Under the pieces are notes generated by a model that made no database searches, was not told the DNA's origin, and saw nothing but the letters and a program-made list of their open reading frames with translations. The position numbers and the translations under genes were made by a program. Positions 9,118-17,797 of a stretch of 64,000 nucleotides of DNA are shown here, in pieces; position 1 is the first letter of the stretch; every line of letters starts with the position of its first letter. Where the stretch lies: NCBI GenBank assembly GCA_041650255.1, contig JBAZLL010000004.1, positions 1 through 64,000 of the forward strand. Reading direction: 5' to 3'. This stretch comes from 1-14-0-10-45-29 sp041650255. Its GTDB lineage: Archaea > Micrarchaeota > Micrarchaeia > Anstonellales > Anstonellaceae.

Positions 9118-9795
9118 ATGGAGAAAAAATTTGATTTGCATGTACACTCAAACTATTCCATTGACAGCCTAAGCTCTCCAAAAGATATTGTAAAAAAATA
9201 CCATTCTCTCGGGTTTGACGGATTTGCAATAACCGACCATAACCGATTCGGGGCGCATTTAGCCGCGCAAGAATATGCAAGAGCGAATAATATTGAAATG
9301 GAAATAATCGGAGCCTGCGAATTTAAATCCTCAATCGGCGAGGTAATCGGGCTTTTTATCAACGAGATGATAGAATCAACCGACTTTGGCTCTTTGTGCG
9401 ACGCGATTCATGACCAGGGCGGATTCGTAATACTTCCGCATCCATTTGATTCACTGCGCAAAGGCGCAACATTTCCGGACAAATTTTCATCCGAAATACT
9501 TAGGCTTGTGGATGGCGTGGAAGTGCTCAATGCGCACGCAATTAAAAAAAGCGACAATGAACGTGCGCTCTCATTTGCAAAGGAAAAAAATCTTTCAATG
9601 ACCGGCGCTTCGGATGCCCATTTTATTTTTGAATGCGGTGCCGCGTACACATCTGTGCCCGATGACATACCATTGGATATTGCATTGAGAAAAAGTGCAA
9701 CTTCTGCCTCCGGGAAAGAGCTTCCGTTTTATGTTCATGGCTTTCCCACTTTAATCAAATGGGCAAAAAAATCCAAGATAATAAAAAGCTACTAA
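9118..9795 (+). CDS. PHP-domain metal-dependent phosphoesterase
   Basis: 225 residues. The PHP signature is complete: HVHSNYS near residue 9, ITDHN near 40, an acidic residue in 'GACEFKS', the HPFD region and a late 'GASDAHF'. These His/Asp residues bind two or three metal ions in histidinol phosphatase-like and DNA polymerase-associated phosphoesterases. The short stand-alone architecture matches archaeal PHP proteins that act on small phosphorylated substrates; which one cannot be told. The start ATG 9118 is preceded by an A/T-rich stretch with GGTATTTTTA. The gene is 55 bases after the flavoprotein gene. Confidence 0.8.
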   Translation: MEKKFDLHVHSNYSIDSLSSPKDIVKKYHSLGFDGFAITDHNRFGAHLAAQEYARANNIEMEIIGACEFKSSIGEVIGLFINEMIESTDFGSLCDAIHDQGGFVILPHPFDSLRKGATFPDKFSSEILRLVDGVEVLNAHAIKKSDNERALSFAKEKNLSMTGASDAHFIFECGAAYTSVPDDIPLDIALRKSATSASGKELPFYVHGFPTLIKWAKKSKIIKSY

Positions 9796-9915
9796 TTTTT
9801 TTTATATTGCATTTCACATTTTTTTTCCAATTTTTCCGATTTTTTTAAGTCTATTGACGTAGTCTTACCAATCCAAATAAAAACATAAGCCGCCTTCTTA
9901 TCTTTGGTGAAAACT

Positions 9916-11109
9916 ATGGCATCTTTAGACAGCATTCTTCAGCCAATCGTGGACGATCTTAAAGCAAAAGATTTAGATTGGAAAATTTACAAACTGGAAT
10001 CAAACTCCGGCGCCCATGCAATAGTGAATGGGAAAAAAATGCTCATGTTCGGCACGAACAACTATTTGGGGCTTTCAAATCATCCGAAATTAAAAGAGGC
10101 CGCAATTGAGGCTGTGAAAAAATACGGTGCAGGTTCGGGCTCGGTGCGTGCAATCTCGGGCACAATGGATTTGCATGTAAAGCTTGAGGAAACAATTGCC
10201 CGCTTCAAAAAAACCCAAGCTGCTAACTATTTCCAAACCGGTTTTGCGGCAAACGCTGGCGGCTTGCCCCAGCTTTTGGATGCAGAAACACTTGCAATCT
10301 CCGATGAGCTAAACCACGGCTCCATAATTGACGGCGTGAGGCTCTCAAAAGCGGAAAAGGCAATTTACAAACACAATGACATGAACGACTTGGCGGCAAA
10401 ATTGGAAGAAGTGCAAAAGAGCGCAAAGTACAAAAAAATCTGGATAATAACCGATGGCGTATTTTCAATGGACGGCGACACCGCAAAGCTTGGCGAAATT
10501 GCAAAACTCAAAGAAAAATACGACAACGTCTATATTTGGGTTGATGATGCACACGGCGACGGAGTGCTCGGCTCCCACGGGCGGGGAATAGTTGACCATT
10601 TCCATTTGCACAACAAAGTTGAGGCGGAAATGGGCACCTTCTCAAAAGCATTCGGAGTGGTCGGCGGTCTTGTGTCCGGCTCAAAAACACTCAAAGAATT
10701 CATGCACAACAAAGCAAGAACATATCTTCTTTCAGGCTCGGCTCCGCCGGCAACAGCCGCATCATGTATTGCGGCGCTTGAATTGCTTGAGCAGGATGAT
10801 ACGCTCGTGAAAAAATTGTGGGAAAACACCAAATACTTCAAAGAGAATCTCAAGAAGATGGGCTTTAACACCGGAAATTCGGACACTCCAATCATCCCAA
10901 TAATGATTGGCGAGAGCACTGCCGCAACCAAATTCTCGCAACAGCTTTTTGCAGAAGGCGTGTTTGCACTGCCGATTGTATTTCCAATGGTAGCGCAGGG
11001 CAAGGCCAGAGTGAGAATGCAGGTAAGAGCAGACTTTACAAAAGAGGATTTGGATTTCTGTCTTGAAGCTTGCAGAAGAGCCGGAGAGAAGCTGAAATTA
11101 ATTTCCTAA
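9916..11109 (+). CDS. kbl: Alpha-oxoamine synthase (glycine C-acetyltransferase/KBL-like)
   Basis: 397 residues, PLP-dependent fold-type I. Motifs are 'GTNNYLGLSNHP' at the N-terminus, 'DELNHGSIIDG', the PLP-contacting 'DDAHGDGVLG' and the lysine motif TFSKAFG near 238. The family joins an acyl-CoA to an amino acid with decarboxylation or release: 2-amino-3-ketobutyrate CoA ligase, BioF, ALAS and serine palmitoyltransferase. No biotin or threonine dehydrogenase genes lie nearby, so KBL is the likeliest but not proven choice. I took ATG 9916 because GGTGA at 9906 is well placed; TTG 9904 and GTG 9907 are alternatives. Confidence 0.8.
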   Translation: MASLDSILQPIVDDLKAKDLDWKIYKLESNSGAHAIVNGKKMLMFGTNNYLGLSNHPKLKEAAIEAVKKYGAGSGSVRAISGTMDLHVKLEETIARFKKTQAANYFQTGFAANAGGLPQLLDAETLAISDELNHGSIIDGVRLSKAEKAIYKHNDMNDLAAKLEEVQKSAKYKKIWIITDGVFSMDGDTAKLGEIAKLKEKYDNVYIWVDDAHGDGVLGSHGRGIVDHFHLHNKVEAEMGTFSKAFGVVGGLVSGSKTLKEFMHNKARTYLLSGSAPPATAASCIAALELLEQDDTLVKKLWENTKYFKENLKKMGFNTGNSDTPIIPIMIGESTAATKFSQQLFAEGVFALPIVFPMVAQGKARVRMQVRADFTKEDLDFCLEACRRAGEKLKLIS

Positions 11110-11199
11110 AATAAAAAATAGATGGGTAATCCCCCTCTTTGAGGATTTTCCCATTCTTTCTCTTTTTTAAAATTTTTTTTATATCTAATTCAAATTTTT

Positions 11200-12252
11200 C
11201 TAATATGTTATTTTTTCAAGCATCTTTTTCTTAGCCGCATCCTTTACTTCAAGCGCAATCCTTCGCGCCATGCTCATTTCCCCTTCAAACGAATAAAGCG
11301 AATAAGGCGAGCCTGACGGGTACAAATTCGTCCCGGCAACAATTCGCGCAGAAATTTCAAACGCATAAAATTGCAAATTCTCGTCGCATATAAGCTCAAG
11401 GCAGAAAGGTCCGGGAATTCCGCCAAACATCGTGTCTGCCGCCTCAACAACATTTTTGCCCATCTCAAGCACGTCATACAAAAGAGATTCTCTGAGCACA
11501 AGCGGCTCATTTCCGACAACCGTAAACGAAGCCTTTATCGGAACGCCCGCCATCATCGTGCGGTAGCTCTCGTCAATATTTGATTCAAAGCGCCGATCCA
11601 TTGAGAGCATCTCTATATGTCCGTTGCTTGCCTTGTATCCTTTGTCCGATAGTGGCGAAAAGAAATAATGCGGGTAAGCCCTAACTCCGGTCAAATATTC
11701 CTGCACCATAACTCCTTTCGTGTTTTTGAATTTTGAATAAAATTCCTCGCTTGAATGCACGATTGCGTAGCCGCGTCCGCCTTTTGCACCTGCATGTTTC
11801 ACAACGCACGGTCTGTCAATCTTGTCAGGGTGCAATATCACCGGAGTTTTCAGCCCCGCCTTTTTCATCCAGTCAAACATCTTTCTTCTGTCCTTTTCAA
11901 ATTCAAGCGACATCCTGTTCCCAAGCACGGGCACAGGCAATGTGTCCAGCGCGCTTCCCGCATATTCCACAATGGAGCCATGTGGGATAATGAGTGCATT
12001 TTTGCTTATGAGTTCATCAACCGGAAATTCTTTTGGGTCATCAAGTTCTATAATCTCGTCCGGGGCGGCATAAGGAAACGCCTCGTAAATTTTCTTTTGC
12101 TCCGCGCTTGTCGCAAGCCCTATCGTGTGTATGCCTTCCTGCCTTGCGCCATAAAAAATCTGCAAAGACGAATGCGAGCAAAGGGTCGCAAGCGAGAGTT
12201 TTTTCTTGTCGTATTTTGAAAGCACTTTGTGCACTTCTTCCTTTGAAATCAT
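11200..12252 (-). CDS. purP: PurP family ATP-grasp ligase, copy 1 (AICAR to FAICAR)
   Basis: 350 residues. The N-terminal DUF1246-type domain has the 'LCSHSSLQIFYGARQEG' signature, followed by an ATP-grasp domain with 'CVVKHAGAKGGRGY' and the C-terminal 'ELICDENLQFYAFEISARI' region. PurP uses formate and ATP to formylate AICAR in archaeal purine synthesis. The start MISKEEV at 12252 has an AGAGGT site eight bases upstream; a longer GTG/ATG extension to 12273 would hide it. Ten bases separate it from the second PurP-like gene upstream, so the two are co-transcribed. Tandem PurP paralogues are known in several archaea, and usually only one is clearly the enzyme; this copy is closer to the canonical signature. 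Confidence 0.85.
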   Translation of the reverse strand: MISKEEVHKVLSKYDKKKLSLATLCSHSSLQIFYGARQEGIHTIGLATSAEQKKIYEAFPYAAPDEIIELDDPKEFPVDELISKNALIIPHGSIVEYAGSALDTLPVPVLGNRMSLEFEKDRRKMFDWMKKAGLKTPVILHPDKIDRPCVVKHAGAKGGRGYAIVHSSEEFYSKFKNTKGVMVQEYLTGVRAYPHYFFSPLSDKGYKASNGHIEMLSMDRRFESNIDESYRTMMAGVPIKASFTVVGNEPLVLRESLLYDVLEMGKNVVEAADTMFGGIPGPFCLELICDENLQFYAFEISARIVAGTNLYPSGSPYSLYSFEGEMSMARRIALEVKDAAKKKMLEKITY

Positions 12253-12262
12253 ATTTATACCT

Positions 12263-13405
12263 CTAAGTAACAATCTTTTCCATCTGTTTCATCTTTTGCG
12301 CCTGTTTTATTTCGTACGCAATCCTGTTTCCAACCGATACCGATTTTCCAAACAAATATTGCGTGTACGGGGTAAATCTTGTTCCCGGAGAGCCCGGAAC
12401 CCTAAATGACACGTCAAAAATAAATATTTCCTCGCCTTTTTCTGCCGGGCAAAGCGAGCCTTGCAATGCAAACGGTCCGATAATTCCGTCCGAATATTCT
12501 TTTTCCTTTTTCACTCCCTTCACAAATTTCTCGCCAATCTCAAACACCTGCTCAAGCAGGGACTCGCGAATTGTGCAGGCAATGTGCCCCGCCTCAATAT
12601 TATTCACTTTTGCAACCTTTGCAAGCTCAAGCTGTTGCGTCGCGGGCAAATGAAGCCAGCCATCCAAATTAGTCTGTCTTCGTGTATCAATTCCAAGCAG
12701 TTCAAGCTCGCCCGTTAGTGGCGAGAAAAAGTAATTGAAATTAAATTGTGCGCCAAGTGCGAATTCCTCTATAAGCGCATTTTTCAGCCCATCGGCGGTT
12801 ATAATTCCCTCTTTAATCATCTTCTGCGATTTCTCCTCATATTGCTGCGGAGTGGATGCGAAAAAGAATGCCCGCTCCCAGCTTCTTTTTGCCTCGGACG
12901 CCTTGACAATGCAAAGCCTGTCAATTTTATCCGGCGAGGAAAAAGTCTTTGGAACATTTACTCCCGCCTTTTGCAAAAGATAATGCTGGTTTTTTGCAAC
13001 ATTTCTCTCTTCCGCACGCAAGAGCCATCTGTTTCCAAATATGGGAACTTCAAATTCCTTCTCTATTTTTTCATATCCGACATAAACGGAAAATGAGCGG
13101 TGAGGAACAAATATCGCCTGTTTTTTTTGCAACTTTTGCACATTTTCTTTTTTGGAAATGTCCGCAAATTTATCTAAAAGCAGAATCTCGTCAACACAGC
13201 CCGCGTGCCCGATAGCGGTATTTCTGTATTTGTAATGCCTTGAATAAAGTTCATCGCGCCCTTTCTGGCACACAACAATATTTGGCAGTGCATTTTCCTT
13301 TGCACCCTGGCAAATATCCAGCGCCGAGTGCGAGCCCAAAACAGAAACAGTTGCGCCAGAATAATTTGATGCCAATTCTTTCGCATTTTTTGTTATTTGT
13401 CCCAT
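12263..13405 (-). CDS. PurP family ATP-grasp ligase, copy 2 (paralogue)
   Basis: 380 residues, same domain order as the next gene downstream. The signature reads 'VLGSHSALDICQGAKENAL', and the ATP-grasp core has 'CIVKASEAKRSWERAFFFAS', where the glycine-rich loop of copy 1 (GAKGGRGY) is replaced. The C-terminal 'EIFIFDVSFRVPGSPG' differs from the usual 'FEISARIVAGTN'. The altered loop suggests a diverged activity, such as a partner subunit or a different carboxylate substrate. It is the first gene of the pair, with a TATA box 25 bases before its ATG and no Shine-Dalgarno sequence. Confidence 0.8.
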   Translation of the reverse strand: MGQITKNAKELASNYSGATVSVLGSHSALDICQGAKENALPNIVVCQKGRDELYSRHYKYRNTAIGHAGCVDEILLLDKFADISKKENVQKLQKKQAIFVPHRSFSVYVGYEKIEKEFEVPIFGNRWLLRAEERNVAKNQHYLLQKAGVNVPKTFSSPDKIDRLCIVKASEAKRSWERAFFFASTPQQYEEKSQKMIKEGIITADGLKNALIEEFALGAQFNFNYFFSPLTGELELLGIDTRRQTNLDGWLHLPATQQLELAKVAKVNNIEAGHIACTIRESLLEQVFEIGEKFVKGVKKEKEYSDGIIGPFALQGSLCPAEKGEEIFIFDVSFRVPGSPGTRFTPYTQYLFGKSVSVGNRIAYEIKQAQKMKQMEKIVT

Positions 13406-13424
13406 ATTAGTATATGCAATGCAG

Positions 13425-13434
13425 GGTATTTAAG
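13425..13434 (-). promoter_or_regulatory. TATA box of the purP pair, leaderless start
   Basis: On the minus strand CTTAAATACC is centred about 25 bases before ATG 13405. That is the distance from archaeal TATA boxes to transcription start, so the message should begin at or next to the start codon. Confidence 0.6.
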
Positions 13435-13459
13435 CAATTCGGAAAACATTTTCTCTTTC

Positions 13460-15175
13460 TTAAGCCAACCCAACCAGTAGCCAAACCGTTTGCGCAAGCA
13501 ACGCAATCAGCATCGCGTAAATCACGAATCTTTGTCTTGCCCCCTGCATAGCGCTTACAAAAAATGCCGCCATAAACGCATTGAGTGCAAGATAAATCGG
13601 AATAACCATTTCTGCCGCCGAAACGCTTGGTCCGATTTTTGAAGCATCAAAAAAACCGGCTGCAAAATCCGAAGATGCGACATTTGATATTTGTAGAATC
13701 TGTGATGAAAAATTTGCAGAAATCGCCAGCACCGCCGGCACCAAAAGAGCGGACGATGCCAGAATTGTATAATTTTGTACTGCCAAAAGCGCCGCCCTCT
13801 CGCGTGCAAGCGCAAACGACGCCATAAGCTCCTGACTTGCGCACCTAAGCGCATTTTGCAAATTGCTCCCGGTCTTGTATCCTATCATCAAAAGCGAAAG
13901 AGAGCGCGAAAGCATAAGCGAGGGCGTCTGCTTTGCCCATTTCAAAAGCACCAAATTCGGGTCCGCGCCAGCCTTTATCTGTCCAAGCGCGGCGCCCGCC
14001 TGTGTGCACAATTCAGGCGACGAGGATTTTGCCGCCGCCTCAAGCATTTTTTCAAGTGAAAATTTTTGCTCCAGCGCACCTGCAAGAAGCATTCCCGAAA
14101 GCTCCGATTCAAGCAATGAAATTTTTGCGACAACTTTTCCCTGCATATACGCATAGAAAAGAAAAGGAAACGATGCAAATGCAAGCGCAAAAAGAATCGT
14201 TTGCGCCGGGGCAAAAGCAAATCCGAGCAAAAGTCCAGCCGCCGCAAGAGCCGCGGACGCGCCAGTCAAAAATATCGGGCTCAATCCAACGCCGTATTTT
14301 TTTGCCTCGGTTCTGGCAAGCTCGTCAATATTTTTTTGTTCATAGCCAGATAGCATGGACGGCGAGGATGCGACCATCGCGCCAAACACGATTAAGTTTG
14401 CACAGGGAAGCGCAAGCAAATAAAAAATCCAAATCATAAACGGATCCGCCCCAATGCCAAGAATAGGTCCCGCAGAAACCGCCATTATCAAAAAGAACGC
14501 CGGCAAAAGCGAGGAAATCGCCAAATATACAAGCGAGAGCATTGCCAAGCGCGAAGATTGCATTTTTATCTCGGCTTCCTGCATTGCGATAAGCTCGTTT
14601 GCAAGCGATTCCAATGTATCCGGTGCATACCCGCGTTCATATACAAGCGCAAGCGCGTGGGCGGTTTTTGCAAATGAAATAGAATCAATTGAAAGCGCCA
14701 TTTTTGCAAGCGATGACGGAACGCTTGCACCCGATTTAATGCTCATAAGTGCATCCGAAAACGGGGCGGATGAACTATATCCCGCTCTGGCCGCATGCTC
14801 AAGCGCCGCCTCAAACGGCATTTTTATCCTCAAGTGCAACGAGATTGAGCGTAGTGCGGACGGCAAATCCGATTCGCATTTTCTTGCATATCTTTTTGCA
14901 AGAAATAAAGGAAGCCTAAATATTGCAAGCAGGCAAATGGAGAATACAATCAGAAAAATTCCGAATGCAAAAATCGCGTCCGCAAACAAAATAAGCGCGC
15001 AAAAAAATGCAAATACAGAAAAAATAATTCCTGTGCACACCGACAAATTCAGCAATGCATCAAGCGAGAGCCAAAAATGCGCTTTCTCATATTGCGCGCG
15101 CATCTGCACTCTTCTTGCACCCGAATAAATTGATGCAAACGGAAAAATGCAAAGAATTTGTTCAATTTCCTTCAT
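13460..15175 (-). CDS. TadC/FlaJ-like protein with two T2SSF domains
   Basis: 571 residues, the length of fused archaeal FlaJ-type platform proteins. Two T2SSF helical domains (about 95-215 and 360-475) are each flanked by hydrophobic segments. The first contains 'PSALRSISLHLRIKMPFEAALEHA', the second 'LLAGALEQKFSLEKMLEAA'. It overlaps the upstream secretion ATPase gene by 14 bases, and its ATG 15175 has GGTGG nearby, so the two proteins are made together. The platform and ATPase form the motor of a type IV pilus or archaellum-like machine distinct from the pair at 1699-3707. No pilin lies next to this operon. Confidence 0.8.
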   Translation of the reverse strand: MKEIEQILCIFPFASIYSGARRVQMRAQYEKAHFWLSLDALLNLSVCTGIIFSVFAFFCALILFADAIFAFGIFLIVFSICLLAIFRLPLFLAKRYARKCESDLPSALRSISLHLRIKMPFEAALEHAARAGYSSSAPFSDALMSIKSGASVPSSLAKMALSIDSISFAKTAHALALVYERGYAPDTLESLANELIAMQEAEIKMQSSRLAMLSLVYLAISSLLPAFFLIMAVSAGPILGIGADPFMIWIFYLLALPCANLIVFGAMVASSPSMLSGYEQKNIDELARTEAKKYGVGLSPIFLTGASAALAAAGLLLGFAFAPAQTILFALAFASFPFLFYAYMQGKVVAKISLLESELSGMLLAGALEQKFSLEKMLEAAAKSSSPELCTQAGAALGQIKAGADPNLVLLKWAKQTPSLMLSRSLSLLMIGYKTGSNLQNALRCASQELMASFALARERAALLAVQNYTILASSALLVPAVLAISANFSSQILQISNVASSDFAAGFFDASKIGPSVSAAEMVIPIYLALNAFMAAFFVSAMQGARQRFVIYAMLIALLAQTVWLLVGLA

Positions 15176-16565
15176 CTATTCCACCATAGGCAAATTCCTG
15201 TATCTTCTGCTCTATCTGGCGCGTGTCTTTTCCAACCAGGCGTTTTAGGAATGCAACCCTTTTTGCATAAATCTCTTTCCCCTTTTTCTCGGATATCCCC
15301 AAGCGCGAGCAAACGGATAAAAGCGCCGTGTCAAAATATTCTTTTTTGCAAAGCTCATCCTCTTTTTCATCATATTCAAAAACAGGCAATGCGTATGCCT
15401 GTCCATCCTGCGAAATCTCTTTTTGCACCCGATAAATGCCTGTCATTTTTCTTATTTCATTTTGCTTTTTCTTCTTCTCATCGTATCTTGCAAGCCTTCT
15501 TTGAACAACTACATAATCCAATGATTTTACATCATGCGCCTGTGCACCCAAGTTGCAAAGCCTGCGCAATGCCTCATTCGCAGACTGCGCATGAAAAGTT
15601 GCATAAGAGCCTCGCGCCTGCCCTGACAAAAGTGTTTCCACAAATGCCTCAACTTCCTGCTTGCTTCTAATTTCTCCCGCAATCACCCTGTCAGGACGCA
15701 TTCTCAGCGAATCCCGAACAAGTTCGGGCATTGATACTGCCAAATCCTCATTGCAAATCATCTTTACAACATGCTCGTGAAACAGCCTGATTTCCGGCGT
15801 CTCCTCAATAAGTACAATCCGCTCGTTTGCAGGCACAAAAGAAAAAAGCGTGTTTAGCAATGTTGTTTTTCCGGATGCGGTATTTCCCGCGACAAGCACA
15901 GAAGAATCCGATTGAAATGCCATCCACAAAAACGCAAGCGCATGGGCATTGGTCGTTTTTGCCTGCATTATGTCATAAACGCTCCACGCGTTTTGCGCAT
16001 GAAGTCTAATCGTAAGCTCGCCTTCGGATAGTGGGGGAATTGACGCATGAATCCTATGCCCTGCGGGAAGCAGTGCATTTATCCTGGGAGATTGGCTCGT
16101 GATTCTTCTTCCAAGCACGCGAGCCATTTTGTTTATCGTGTGCACCAGATGTTCGTTTGAGCAAAAAACCGCGTTGGTATTTTTCCAGCCTTTTTTTCTG
16201 ATGTACACTCTTATCGGTTTGCCAAGCCCGGCAACTGCAATCTCCTCAACCTGCGCATCGCAAAGCATTTTGTCAAGGGGGGCAAATCCGGCAATGTGCG
16301 AAACCGCCGCGTCTGTCAAATATTTTTTCTGCTCTTCATCCACTTCAATATTTTGAGCCTCAAGCATTTTTTCAAGAAGGTTTTCTATGCACTTTTTCGC
16401 ATCTTCATAATTTGAAACATCGTTTGATTTCGCATATTCTGCAAATTCAGCAGACAGGGATTGCAAAAATTCCTGTTCATCCAAACTTAGCGCCGCAAGA
16501 GCGCAGTCGTACGTGTTCTCTTTTGGCAATATTTTCCATCCAAGAAGTTTATCTTCATCTGCCAT
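15162..16565 (-). CDS. Type II/IV secretion system ATPase (VirB11/TadA/PilT superfamily)
   Basis: 467 residues. The N-terminal ~200 residues form the family's helical and PAS-like lead domain, with 'DKMLCDAQVEEIAVAGLGKPIRVY'-type features. The ATPase core has Walker A GNTASGKT at 228-235, Walker B 'RIVLIEE' near 254, the Asp/His box with 'RMRPDRVIAGEIR' and 'ATFHAQSANEALRRL', and a basic C-terminus. These hexameric ATPases drive pilus or archaellum assembly. The gene overlaps both neighbours (DUF192 upstream, platform downstream). A GGAGGGAGAGAGGG tract before the ATG is a very strong ribosome-binding site. Confidence 0.88.
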   Translation of the reverse strand: MADEDKLLGWKILPKENTYDCALAALSLDEQEFLQSLSAEFAEYAKSNDVSNYEDAKKCIENLLEKMLEAQNIEVDEEQKKYLTDAAVSHIAGFAPLDKMLCDAQVEEIAVAGLGKPIRVYIRKKGWKNTNAVFCSNEHLVHTINKMARVLGRRITSQSPRINALLPAGHRIHASIPPLSEGELTIRLHAQNAWSVYDIMQAKTTNAHALAFLWMAFQSDSSVLVAGNTASGKTTLLNTLFSFVPANERIVLIEETPEIRLFHEHVVKMICNEDLAVSMPELVRDSLRMRPDRVIAGEIRSKQEVEAFVETLLSGQARGSYATFHAQSANEALRRLCNLGAQAHDVKSLDYVVVQRRLARYDEKKKKQNEIRKMTGIYRVQKEISQDGQAYALPVFEYDEKEDELCKKEYFDTALLSVCSRLGISEKKGKEIYAKRVAFLKRLVGKDTRQIEQKIQEFAYGGIDEGN

Positions 16566-16944
16566 CCCTCTCTCCCTCCCACACCACTGTAAGCTCGTCT
16601 CCCGCAGACATCTTCAGTCTGTTTGCGAGCCCGACTTTTAGTTCAAGCAAAAACTTGTTTTTTTGCACCGGTTGTATAAATGCATTAAACGGGCTTATCC
16701 TCTCTATTATTTGCACCACTTTCATATTTTCATCGGCATAAACCGCGTCAAATTCAAATGCCACAAAAAAAGAATGAATCGGATTATAATCAATAGAATC
16801 AAATTCAAAAATCAAGTTTTGCGGCTCTTTTCTAAACATCAGCCCGCGAGCCCTTGAGGCAAAATCCTCGCACTTTTCAAGTGCAATATCCGCGCTCTCA
16901 TTTTTTGTCCTATTCCGCAATTTTGCCTGCACAGCCTTGCCCAT
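16555..16944 (-). CDS. DUF192 family protein
   Basis: 129 residues, PF02643-type. The hallmark 'CEDFASRARGLMFRK' near the N-terminus is followed by 'IHSFFVAFEFDAVYADENMKVV' split by a loop, and 'LLELKVGLANRLKMSAGDEL'. The usual 'GLM(F/Y)R' and 'I.MFFV.F.ID..F.D' pattern is recognisable. The family is a small beta-barrel of unknown biochemical role, often exported or membrane-linked. This copy has no clear signal peptide. ATG follows the uppS stop directly (TAAATG), and the gene overlaps the ATPase by 11 bases. Confidence 0.8.
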   Translation of the reverse strand: MGKAVQAKLRNRTKNESADIALEKCEDFASRARGLMFRKEPQNLIFEFDSIDYNPIHSFFVAFEFDAVYADENMKVVQIIERISPFNAFIQPVQKNKFLLELKVGLANRLKMSAGDELTVVWEGERDGR

Positions 16945-17643
16945 TTATTTACCCCACCTTCTCTTTCTATTCGAAAATTCCTGCAATGCCGATTCAAAAT
17001 CCGCCTGCTCAAATTCCGGCCAAAGCTTTTGGCAGAAATAAAGCTCGGAATATGTTGATTGGAAAGGCAAAAAGCCAGAGAGCCTCATCTCGCCGGATGT
17101 GCGTACAATCAATTCCGGATCGGGCACTCCCGCACTCCAAAGCCGTTTTTCAAATTCCGCCTCTGTAATCTTTTGCGGGTTGGATGCGAAATCTTTTGCA
17201 AGTTTTTTGGCGGCATCCACAAGCTCCGGTCTGCCTCCGTATCCTATAAACATGTTGAGAAAATATTTGTCGTATTTTTTCGTGTCATCCTCTATTTTCT
17301 TCATTCCCATCTGTATTTTTTTTGGAAATCTTTCCCTCTCTCCGACAAATCGCACCCGAACCTGATGGCGCTCAAACTCGGCTTCTTTCATTATTTTTGC
17401 AAGCCTCACTTCAAACGCTACAAAAAGCCCTTCAACCTCCTCTTTGTCCCGATTGAAATTCTCTGTTGAAAATGCCCAAAAAGAAACGGTTTTTATCCCC
17501 GCATCCCGACACCATTTGAGCACATCTCCCATGCGGTCAATTCCCCGCTCGTGCCCGCGCAACACGTCAAGCCCGTGCTTTTTCGCCCATCTTCTGTTTC
17601 CATCTGGTATGAATGCAATATGGTTAACTTGTTCCTGGCTCAT
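16945..17643 (-). CDS. uppS: cis-Prenyltransferase (UPP/decaprenyl synthase)
   Basis: 232 residues. Signature regions are 'HIAFIPDGNRRWAKK' with the catalytic Asp, 'SFWAFSTENFNRDKEEV' and the C-terminal 'RTSGEMRLSGFLPFQSTYSE' stretch, where RxSGExRLSxF(L/M)xxQ binds pyrophosphate. It makes long cis-polyprenyl diphosphate, the glycan carrier for glycoproteins and cell-surface sugars. It is first in a five-gene minus-strand operon with DUF192 and a secretion ATPase/platform pair. A GTATTAAAAA box 25 bases before ATG 17643 and no Shine-Dalgarno sequence suggest a leaderless start. Confidence 0.92.
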   Translation of the reverse strand: MSQEQVNHIAFIPDGNRRWAKKHGLDVLRGHERGIDRMGDVLKWCRDAGIKTVSFWAFSTENFNRDKEEVEGLFVAFEVRLAKIMKEAEFERHQVRVRFVGERERFPKKIQMGMKKIEDDTKKYDKYFLNMFIGYGGRPELVDAAKKLAKDFASNPQKITEAEFEKRLWSAGVPDPELIVRTSGEMRLSGFLPFQSTYSELYFCQKLWPEFEQADFESALQEFSNRKRRWGK

Positions 17644-17797
17644 GACTTTTCTTATGGATTTGGAAATTTTTAATACAATTGGGGGCTTTTATTCGAAACT
17701 TTTGTATTTTGTAGAAGTGGTTTTTGCAATTTTTTCCCTTATTACCAGCGATTTCTTTATTATTGTGGCAGTGGAAAATAACCCTTTAGGTAGTCTA

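Noticed and set aside
11371..13215. Plus-strand frames opposite the two purP genes
   Set aside because: Both minus-strand frames match a known family over full length, so the opposite frames are shadows.
17444..17797. N-terminal extension of the DUF2797-like protein
   Set aside because: The stretch overlaps uppS on the other strand and reads as unrelated hydrophobic sequence; ATG 17798 has a suitable site upstream.
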